Shown one piece after another: positions 56,039 through 64,000 of a DNA stretch of 64,000 bases; position 1 is the stretch's first letter; the number at the start of each line of letters is the position of its first letter. The DNA is taken from contig JALLLT010000050.1 of assembly GCA_025266875.1 (NCBI GenBank), positions 1-64,000 on the forward strand, in the 5' to 3' direction. The notes under the pieces are model-generated. The model had not been told where the DNA came from, did no database searches, and was given only the letters and a program-made list of their open reading frames with translations. The translations under genes were made by a program, and so were the position numbers. Source of the stretch: Fennellomyces sp. T-0311. Lineage: Eukaryota; Mucoromycota; Mucoromycetes; Mucorales; Lichtheimiaceae.

Positions 56039-57404
56039 ATGCGCTTCTCGCTTTCCCTCATTTCTACAGCCATGCTGGCTTCGCTGGCTATGGCAGCACC
56101 TACTGCTCCTCAGGACAACAGCAACAGTGAAGTCGACATGGAATTCATTCCTGCCCAGAACGTTGCTCTCGAGATGAGCGAGCAATTCCAGCCTTTCAAC
56201 TGGATGGTCGTTGATGACGCCAAGTCGGTCGACCGTACCTTCACTTTGAACCTTGCCGAGCCTGCTCAGCTTCAGATCACCGACTACAAGCTTGGTAAAG
56301 AGAGAAATAACTAGCCTGTCATTACCTCTAATAATATTACCCTATAGGTGGTGACTCCTTCGAGGTCTTGGACAATGGTGAAGTCATTGGTATGACCAGC
56401 GAGGCCGCCAATGAGGAAGAGGCATTCGTTGCTACTCCCGAAGAAGCTTTCCAGGACGAACGTTTCAGCCACGCCGCTTTTGATTTGGCCGCTGGTGAAC
56501 ACACCATCACCATCAACGTCGCTAACTCGCCATACAGCGATGGCACTGGCGCTATCCGCCTTGTCCAGAAGATCCAGGCCTTTGACAAGAAGGGCAAGGG
56601 TGGCAAGGGCGGCAAGGGCGAGAAAGGTGGCAAGGGCAAGAAGGGTGGCTGGAGCGGCGACGGTGATGACTGGGATGACGAGGACGACTGGGATGAGGAT
56701 GAGGACGACTGGGAGAAAGATACCAAGAAGGGCGAATGGGACGAAGACAAGGGCGGCTGGGGTGAGAAGGGCGGCTGGGGCGAAGGTGAGAAGGGCGGAT
56801 GGGGCGACAAGAAAGGCGGATGGGGCGACAAGAAAGGCGGATGGGGCGACAAGAAGGGTGGCTGGGACCATGACAATGACTGGGATCACGACGGTGGATG
56901 GGACCATGACGACTGGCGCCATGATGGCGGCTGGGAGCACAAGAAGAACACAGTCTACGTCTACTACACTGTCGCTGGTACCAATTCCGTTTCTACTCCA
57001 GCTCCTACCACTGTGACACAAACTAGAACCACTGTGCACCCCACAACTTACACTACCTTTATTACTGCTACCGTCACTCATACTGATGTAAGCACAACTA
57101 CCACGGAGGAGCCCACCACTGTTACTACGACCACGACCGAAACTTCGGAGACAAGTTCGGAGACAAGTTCGGCGACCTCAAGCACTGAATCCGATTCCAC
57201 GTTTTCTGTCACCACGACAAGCACTACTACGTCCACTTTGCAGTCCGTCACCCCTCTGATCTTGGTGACCGATACCGAGACTGACTGGACGTAAGTCAGA
57301 AATCTATTTACTGAAGATTCTAGATACTGAATTGCTCTTATAGCACCGAAACTGACGTCGAAACTGATGTTGCGTTCATCGCACTTCCCTTCACGACTCT
57401 CTAA
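56039..57404 (+). CDS. Secreted Gly/Trp/Asp/Lys-repeat protein with Ser/Thr-rich tail
   Basis: Three exons, about 420 residues. MRFSLSLISTAMLASLAMAA is a clear signal peptide. Residues 25-165 form a small domain (QPFNWMVVDDAKSVDRTFTL; GDSFEVLDNGEVIGMTSEAA; FDLAAGEHTITINVANSPYS) that reads like a beta-sandwich of surface proteins. A long low-complexity part follows: KGGKGGKGEKGGKGKKGGW, acidic DDWDDEDDWDEDEDDWE, three exact GGWGDKK units, and HDNDWDHDGGWDHDDW. The tail is Thr/Ser-rich (TTVTTTTTETSETSSETSS), suited to O-mannosylation. The end VAFIALPFTTL is too short for a standard GPI signal. Codon use is strongly biased (C-ending), suggesting high expression. A cell-wall or extracellular-matrix role is inferred; no enzyme motif is seen. 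Confidence 0.85.
56794..56856 (+). repeat. Three tandem 21-bp units encoding GGWGDKK
   Basis: Three in-frame 21-bp units, nearly identical in DNA sequence, lie inside a longer, more divergent GGWG repeat region. This indicates recent unit duplication. Confidence 0.9.
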
Positions 57405-57635
57405 ATGGTTCTTTTATCTTCTTGGCAACTTCTCCCCATTCTTACTTTACAATACTCCCAAAAGTTCAGCCATAGTATACTTGCTTTTTTTTTGGTTCAC
57501 GCATATGTTTTGATTTCTTTCCCTTATACACAGTAGAACCCTAGTTCATAATAAATGACTTCTTGCTTTTCCCTTACTTCATGACTTCTTTACTTTCAAC
57601 TTGTGACTTATGAAAATATACTAATTACCACTTAG

Positions 57636-58451
57636 TATGAAAGTACAATTAGCAAAAGTAGATTGAAAAATATAATGGCTTGTCTTTGTACTTTGCATTG
57701 GACAGGATTAATTCGGTCAGGACGTGCCCGCGCCCTACAGTTTAAATTCGTGACAAGGTTGAAAGATCTACCAGTATCTGCGTTGACGAGAACAGTTGAG
57801 CTCTCCATTCTACAGAAACCCACCAAGAAGATGGTCGATGCTTATTGGAAACGGCAGATGCCGCCCAAGTCACTCCACCAGCAGTATAACAAGGCTAACA
57901 ACGGGCAGTAGCCACCGAAAGACCCAGTTGCAACAGCAATTGACAACAAACGAGACGAGGAATTTATTTCGGGGGCCCACAAATACAAGAGCATTCGCTG
58001 TCTCAGCCCCCACCGTCAAGTTGGCCCGATCCTTTATCTAATTGCCTTTTCAAAGGACCGACACCGGTTAGTTAGATGGGGCAGGAACTGGCTCCCATCG
58101 TATCCATTACAGGATTGTCGTTGTGGAGCAATCACAGCCTCGAAAGAACATTATGCAGTATGTCCTTCGTTAAGCCTACACCTCACAGTGCTCTTCAATG
58201 CATTTAGCTCAATACCGGAACTACAAGATGAAATGCAAGTCTTGGACCGCATTATGAATAATCTACCGCATTTTGATATTGGTCTAACTTGTAGCAAGTG
58301 GAAGTCGACCTGGCCAACTCTCGTCTATGTCCTTCGCCAGATTGATTGGCTGAGCCATCCGATGGACGACACCGAAGATCAAGATGACGAACCGGCGCCG
58401 GGGGAGGCATTACAAGCTACACCTCCAACCGTTCCAGGAAGCCGTACATAA
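57636..58451 (+). mobile_element. 5'-truncated LINE reverse-transcriptase remnant (one stop)
   Basis: One reading frame (same phase throughout) runs from 57636 to the stop at 58449-58451 with a single internal TAG at 57909-57911. It reads ESTISKSRLKNIMACLCTLH, QFKFVTRLKDLPVSALTRTV and, after the TAG, SGAHKYKSIRCLSPHRQVGP, HRLVRWGRNWLPSYPL and DCRCGAITASKEHYAVC. The CxCx8HxxxC motif after a W..NWLP segment is the zinc-binding C-terminal region of a Mucoromycota-type LINE reverse transcriptase. The polymerase core is missing, as usual for 5'-truncated copies. It belongs to a different LINE family than the remnant at 3636-4544, judged by its end domain. Confidence 0.7.
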
Positions 58452-58834
58452 TTGTGTGGAATACAGGGTACTCATAGCACCCCCTTTCTTCGTTTCGGCT
58501 TTTCCACCTGCACTGTTCTCTGTATATGTTTTCCTCATTTTCTATATCAACCTGCCCTTTTCGCCTTCTGGGTTTTTCAGGCACGGTCTCTGTACATTTA
58601 TGTTTTTATCTTAAACCTAGTACCGCAAGGAAGAGACCATATACCTATAGGAGTAGGTCTAATACCTTCCACATTAAATTTATAATTTTTTCAACTGATT
58701 CGGTCAGGAAATTCGTTTAGGGTCCCGCTAGACTTTTCTGTGGGTGCCCGGAGGCACCATATGCGAGGTCCGGCCGTTGCCATAGAGATCTCTCTTTTCA
58801 AATCGTTGACCAGTAAGCATCATCAGGGCAGCGT
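58452..58834. other. LINE 3' flank and promoter side of the uL11 gene
   Basis: The first 240 bp or so, up to the A/T-rich stretch near 58670-58690, are probably the LINE 3' untranslated part. The rest is the upstream region of the ribosomal protein gene. No other gene seen. Confidence 0.45.
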
Positions 58835-58856
58835 CCATCCATCCATCCATCCATCC
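58835..58856 (+). repeat. (TCCA)n microsatellite before the uL11 start
   Basis: Five and a half TCCA units end 18 bp before ATG 58875, so they probably lie in the 5' untranslated leader. Confidence 0.85.
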
Positions 58857-58874
58857 TTCTAACACTACACCTAG

Positions 58875-59615
58875 ATGCCTCCCAAGTTCGATCCTACCGA
58901 GGTCAAGATCATCTACCTCCGTGCCACTGGTAAGTGGACTTAAAAAAAGTGTGATAATTTTTTCATACTTACAATGTTCATTTAGGTGGTGAAATGGCTG
59001 CTTCTTCGGCATTGGGTAAGCCATTCGATTCGACAGAACGAAACGACGTTACTTCTTTATTATACAACAGCCAACTTATACACATTTTAATTAGCCCCCA
59101 AGATTGGTCCTCTTGGTTTGTCACCCAAGAAGGTCGGTGAAGACATTATGAAGAACACCAAGGACTGGAAGGGTCTTCGTGTCACCATCCAGTTGACGAT
59201 CCAGAATCGTCAGGCTCAAGTCTCCGTTGTTCCTTCGGCTTCCTCGTTGGTCATTAAGGCCTTGAAGGAGCCCCCACGTGACCGCAAGAAGGACAAGAAC
59301 AGTAAGTTTGGTTTCGCTGTATATGCACTGTTTCATGTACTGAAGGATCGTGTCTAGTTAAGCACACCGGCAATATCGCCCTTGAGGAAATCATCGAGAT
59401 TGCCCGCACCATGCGCTACAAGTCCTTCGCTCGTGAGCTCAGCGGCACTGTCAAGGAGATCCTCGGTACTGCCCACTCGGTCGGCTGCACCGTCGACGGT
59501 CAGAACCCCAAGGACCTTTGCGAAGCCATCGATGCTGGTGAGGTCGAGATTCCCGTAAGTTTATATGGATACCGAGGAAACAAACAATGGCTGATCGTAT
59601 CATTAGGAGAAATAA
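58875..59615 (+). CDS. RPL12: 60S ribosomal protein uL11 (L12)
   Basis: It binds the GTPase-associated centre of 25S rRNA. Five exons, 165 residues: [19 protein letters not shown], a tiny exon GEMAASSAL, then [20 protein letters not shown] (the [10 protein letters not shown] core), [71 protein letters not shown] and a last two-codon exon (EK) before TAA at 59613-59615. Length and sequence match the family exactly. Multiple small introns in a ribosomal protein gene are common in this lineage. Convergent with the quinone oxidoreductase gene. Confidence 0.97.
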
Positions 59616-59694
59616 GCGACATCTTTGTACTTCTTAACGGGGACACAAATAAAAAGTTGACATTTTTCGACAAAACAATTTATTTTACGTAACT

Positions 59695-61104
59695 TTGACG
59701 ACGAGCTTGCCCATGGTCTGGTTGCTTTCCATAGTGCGGTGCGCTTCTACAATATCATTCCAGCTGAATTCCTTCTCGATGAACAATTTGAGGTCGCTGT
59801 TTGATTTCGCAAAGTGGTCCTCAACCACATTCTTGTAAACGGCATTGCGGAGGCGAGTTTGGTACTCAAGTGAGCGGCTGCGCAGGGCGGATCCTTCAAT
59901 CTATTCAACACTACGTGTTAGTGGAAGGGAATTTCTGTTGCGTCTGCATCATACTCTGAGTCGCTTTCGGAGCAAAGGTCCAATATTGGCGTTTTCGAGC
60001 ACAGGTCCTATATTTGATTGCATATGAGTTACCGTTCTTACGGAAACGGATCCATGGAAATGCTTGTCAACTGCTGCAGTCGATTTTTCACTGCAATAAC
60101 TTACCGGACAGGAATGCAAGCATGACCATGCGGCCGTCAAGGGCAAGTGTAGCAATGTTTTTGTCAAAGTAGTCTTTGCCAACAAAGTCAACAATGACGT
60201 TAACGCCCTTACCGCCAGTTTCTTGTGCAATCTGGAAAAGAATCAAGAGTCAGATGCCAGCCTTTTGTTGTCGTATAAAAGCTTGCGAACATACAATTGA
60301 TGCCCAATCGTCGGTCTTGTAGTTGATACCACGTGTCGCTCCAAGATTCTCACAGAACTTTGTCTTTTCATCTGAACCAGCCGTAATGAAAATGCGGTTC
60401 GCGCCAGCTTGCTTTGCCAGCTGAATGGCGGCGATGCCGACGCCAGAGGCACCTGCATGAATAAGAATATCTTGACCAGCCTGCAATTCAGTGACAAAGA
60501 AAAGGGCCTGGTAGGCCGTGAACCACGTCTCTGGGATAGCAGCCGCTTGTTCGAAGCTCAAAGTATCTGGTTTGGGCATAGCCAAATCTTGCTCCATCAC
60601 TGCGTACTACGATTCATTCAGTTACTTTACGTCTTCCTCGGGGTCTCATCCTGCCTGTTGTATTACCTCGGCATAACCACCACCGCCCATAAGACCAAAC
60701 ACTGCATCACCAGGCTTAAACTTGGTTACTATCAAAAGGATTAGTTGTTATGTAAACGCGTGGTGTCACATGATGTTACCGCTCGAGCCAACAGACTCGA
60801 CAATGCCTGACACTTCAACGCCGAGAATGTCACTAGCACCTGGAGGTGGTGGGTAAAATCCTTGACGCTGGACAATGTCCATTCGGTTCAAGCAGAAACA
60901 TTTGACCTGATGAATAAATTAGTAATTTGTCTGACATGCGACATGTTACTACTCACCTTAATCAGAATTTGAGTATTCTTGGGTATGGGCGTCGGACGCT
61001 CACCAATGTACAACTGGGACGCGTCACCTTTACCACTTGTCAGAAAACAGTTGACTTGAATTGTTAATAAACGTACCTGGCTGCTTCACGAGTACGGCAC
61101 GCAT
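59695..61104 (-). CDS. NADPH:quinone oxidoreductase, PIG3/TP53I3-like (zinc-free MDR)
   Basis: It reduces quinones with NADPH; a member of the medium-chain reductase superfamily without the catalytic zinc. The start [10 protein letters not shown] at 61104 is followed by several short exons. [20 protein letters not shown] and [20 protein letters not shown] lead to the nucleotide-binding motif [20 protein letters not shown] (Rossmann, about 60395-60455). The end of the protein reads [20 protein letters not shown]. The IPET.xTAxQALF and AGASGVG motifs are closest to the PIG3 branch. Length is about 330 residues. Its stop lies 80 bp from that of the uL11 gene on the other strand. Confidence 0.9.
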
Positions 61105-61391
61105 TGGATTTGTAATACAAGAAGAGGTACAGTGCGCTTGTCGAAAGCGGAACGATTTTTTCCCACACTACATATCCCAGCGACAAAAGCAAGAGAATCC
61201 ATCATGATCCATTAATATAGCTGCGTAACTACTTGTCGATGGGAGCAAGGCTATTGAATCCTATAGTAAAGTATAAGCTACCATTACTTTTGAATTACGA
61301 CATCTATCTAGGATATTTTACATTGCAAATGATTTCGATGGTTAAAAGTGGTTACAGCGGTTAAACATTTTTTTTTTGTATTTGTAAGTGT
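61105..61391. other. Intergenic, quinone oxidoreductase promoter side
   Basis: AT-rich DNA with GGTTAAA-like words near 61340-61365 that echo the hairpin to its right. No gene seen. Confidence 0.45.
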
Positions 61392-61473
61392 AGCGGTCAA
61401 ACATAAGCTTTTTAACCACTTGTACTACCATTTTTGGTAACTCAAGTGGTTAAAAAGCTTACGTTTGACCACT
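61392..61473. repeat. Long imperfect hairpin (31-bp inverted arms), MITE-like
   Basis: The arms 61392-61422 and 61443-61473 are inverted copies, differing at a few positions only, around a 20-bp loop. Both carry AAGCTTTTTAACCACTTG or its complement. Outside the arms, T9 on the left (from 61368) and A10 on the right (from 61476) continue the symmetry, except for an extra 13-14 bp on the left. This looks like a miniature inverted-repeat element or the tip of one. Confidence 0.75.
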
Positions 61474-62541
61474 TCAAAAAAAAAATATCCACCAAAGATT
61501 ATTTGCAGTGTTAGGTTGCTACATCGTCTTTTAAAAGGACGGCTTGCGTGAGAAAGCAGTGCCAACATTTATGGCACATTGGGAAATACTAAGCGTGAAT
61601 ATTCATATACAATCACTTACCCATTTATTGATGTGAACGGAAAATCCAAGACGTCAGCTCGGGTATTTCTCATTGCAAAAGTCTGTGTATAGAAAAGTTT
61701 GGAATCTTGACAAAAATTACTTTGACACCAAGATAAAGTTGTATGAGTATCATCAAGATAACTTATATGAACGACCATCACAACATTATTCTTTAACCAC
61801 GGTAATTACTGCATACATATAGAATTTCGTGTTAGTGATACGTGCAACTTCGATTTTACACGAATGTTTCATAAGGCTGCGTTACGTGTTATAGAAACGG
61901 ATAAAAAGCTACAGGTAACTATTTCCTATTCTTACGGTTGCGTTTATGTTAAAGCATATATAATGTGTCACAAATATCGTAAGGCAATCACGAAGTAATC
62001 TAATCGAAGTCAAGCATACGCACATTTTTAGACAAGTTCCGTGTGATGGCAACCTGACAGCAACTTTCAAGAAGTGAATAATGACGTATTTATAGATCTA
62101 ACGGATGTTATGAAGCGTGCGCAGCCGAGAAGTAGCTGTTTAAATGTTGATCATATACGTATGTCTAGAATTTCAAATTTATGACTCACCGAGCAGGGCG
62201 TATATTCGGTAGCGATGATGTTTCGTGTATTTAATACACTACTGTAATTTTACATGCGTGCGCTTCATGACGTACATATTATCGTAACCGATGCGAATAC
62301 ATACGCAATAACATTATCCAAATTGGTGAATACACTACGCGTTGTTTTTCATATTGATTAGTCAATACGCCAGGTAGAAATATAAATGCAGGGTCAACGT
62401 CTGGAAGATGTGTGAAGAGCGCCAATAATGCAGGGGAAAATATCGGTGAGATCCATTGCCGAACGAATACACCGGCAATCACCGAATCGAAAGAGAAGAG
62501 CCATCCATCACACACAAACATAAAAGGCTACTTCATGTACT
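61474..62541. other. Gene-free 1.1-kb stretch
   Basis: Very AT-rich, with no open frame carrying a domain and no RNA gene recognised. It contains the 3' flank of the sugar porter gene. Confidence 0.5.
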
Positions 62542-64000
62542 CTAATACTGTGAGGCAGGCGTCCCCGATTTTTCATTCATACTTGGAGTTTTTTCAATAC
62601 TATGGATATCAGGGCTATGGTCTATCGAATCTGGATCACCCAGGTGGATAACCCCACCGTTCTGCTCCTTAAGTGCAGCCAACTCCTTTTCAGCTCGATA
62701 AACAAGCATCGACTTGGTAGAAAATACGATATCCAGCTCTTCCAGAGTCTTGCCACTTGTTTCGGGGTATAATGCCCACACGATGGGGATAGTAAGGAAG
62801 TTGAATCCGGCAAATACCAAAAAGCTAGCCCAACCAATGGTAGCAATCATCGGAGGGGTAACTTCCATAATCAATGCATTACCAATAGACCATCCAACAA
62901 CGCTCCACGCACCACCCCTTGCTCTGACTTTTGTGGGGTAGATTTCGACCTAGCAGAATATTGGTTGTCACACACGGTCACTTAGCCAAGCACCAAATTT
63001 TACACTTACGGGATAAATCCAAGGAACACAAAGCCATGTCATACCAAAGAATCCAGTGTAGCCGAATGTGAACACAGTTGCCGCGATACCAAATCCAAGG
63101 GAGTTCATCGACATAATACTTGGTTTTGTAAGTACGCCGACTAGCAAGAGACAAATTCCTTGCAGCACCGCCCCGTAAAATAAAGTAAAACGCCGACCCC
63201 AACGATCCACAGTGAACACCGGCACGATAGTACAAAGCATGTAAAAGATGTTATTCAGGCCTGATAGGAGTTGAGATGTTCTTTCGGAAAAACCTGCATT
63301 GAGAAACACTGTTGGCGCGTACACGGTGATCTAGACGTTTTGATCAGAAAAGCTATCCGTACATAGTGCAGGGAGGTACTCTATCACTTTACCACACCAA
63401 TACCAGTTAGTTCCTGAAGGATTTGTAACCAGATTGAGAGATGGACACGACGAGGGATATTGAGTTTATCATTGTGGAAAAGCATGCTGTAGTACGTTGG
63501 CTCTCCCTCTGCAGATTCAAGCTGTATTGCTTCCATGACTTGGTTATACTCCTTCTGCACCTCGGGATTATCCGGATCACCATCACCACGCAATGAGCTT
63601 AGAATATCGATGGCTTCTTCATGGCGTCCAACTTTTGCTAACCACCGTGGTGATTCTGGAAAGAAATTGATGCCCACAGCTAATACTACCAAAGGCACCA
63701 GCTGAAAAGCTATGGGGAAACGCCATCGCAAGCCACCTTCTGTATAGCTCATCCCATAGTCAAGCCAATACTACCAATACATGAACTTACTGTACCCCTT
63801 CTAGATAAATGTACTTACTGCAACCACAACGCCGAATATGTTCAACGTAAATTCCATTGCAATAAACATGCCTCTGGATGAGTGATGGGACGTTTCTGCA
63901 CTCCAAACAGGTACAATCGCATTACTATATCCATAAAGTATTAAGAAAAAATGCGGTATAGCGTCATGAGGATTAGACTTACAGATGACCTGTACCTATG
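62542..64000 (-). CDS. MFS sugar porter (partial, N-terminus beyond the right edge)
   Basis: A proton-coupled sugar or polyol transporter of the sugar porter family. Minus-strand exons give VPVWSAETSHHSSRG and MFIAMEFTLNIFGVVVA, then GLRWRFPIAFQLVPLVVLAV, the central loop motif FFPESPRWLAKVGRHEEA, the loop (EYNQVMEAIQLESAEGEPTY), LSIWLQILQELTGIGVV, FTVDRWGRRFTLFYGA, PTKVRARGGAWSVVGWS and the end motif LYPETSGKTLEELDIVF. The C-tail ends SGTPASQY at 62542. All family signatures in the visible two thirds are intact. The branch resembles fungal hexose/glycerol (Stl1-like) porters, but the substrate is not decidable. Helices 1-4 or so lie outside the window. Confidence 0.9.

Noticed and set aside
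56311..57081. 256-codon minus-strand frame opposite the secreted repeat protein
   Set aside because: A low-complexity Val/Ala/Pro/Leu frame that is the antisense shadow of the GGWGDKK repeats.

Overview
The window is nuclear DNA of a filamentous fungus. Genes are closely packed on both strands and cut by many short GT-AG introns (mostly about 45-100 nt). The proteins include fungal-type mannosyltransferase, GATA nitrogen regulator, vacuolar P-type calcium pump and sugar porters. A cobalamin-dependent methionine synthase, a snapin-like protein and LINE-type retroelement remnants point to an early-diverging lineage, most likely Mucoromycota (Mucorales; a Lichtheimia/Absidia-like organism is a guess).

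Layout. 1-2104: methionine synthase, minus strand, running off the left edge. 2311-4566: copy A of a dispersed two-part repeat, with a truncated LINE copy at its right end, flanked by a duplication of about 20 bp. 4726-9639: an unrecognised basic protein, a membrane-anchored fatty aldehyde dehydrogenase and arginase. 9640-12003: gene-free DNA. 12004-13344: copy B of the repeat; its second part is inverted relative to copy A. 13385-24366: THEM6-like thioesterase, V-ATPase subunit B, Noc4, an MCT-like permease and a KTR mannosyltransferase. 24562-34870: RBM22/Slt11 splicing factor divergent from MCM4, an AreA/NIT2-type GATA factor, a snapin-like subunit and eIF3d. 34950-44585: PMC1-type calcium ATPase, mitochondrial monothiol glutaredoxin and SMC5. 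44738-51527: one intron-containing gene for a giant protein of about 2,140 residues that I cannot assign to a studied family. 52170-57404: an MFSD1-like transporter, a CCDC137-like nucleolar protein and a secreted Gly/Trp-repeat protein. 57636-58690: second LINE remnant. 58875-64000: ribosomal protein uL11, a quinone oxidoreductase, a gene-free stretch with a strong hairpin, and a sugar porter cut by the right edge.

Most genes are housekeeping genes and do not form a pathway cluster. Several share short divergent promoters (RBM22/MCM4, snapin-like/eIF3d, GRX5/SMC5, NOC4/MCT-like). The parts most worth following are the repeat pair with the inverted 782-bp segment, the giant protein, the B12-dependent methionine synthase with a possible 34-nt intron, and the secreted repeat protein. 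Intron positions were inferred by eye from reading-frame continuity, family motifs and GT/AG signals, so exact exon borders are approximate.
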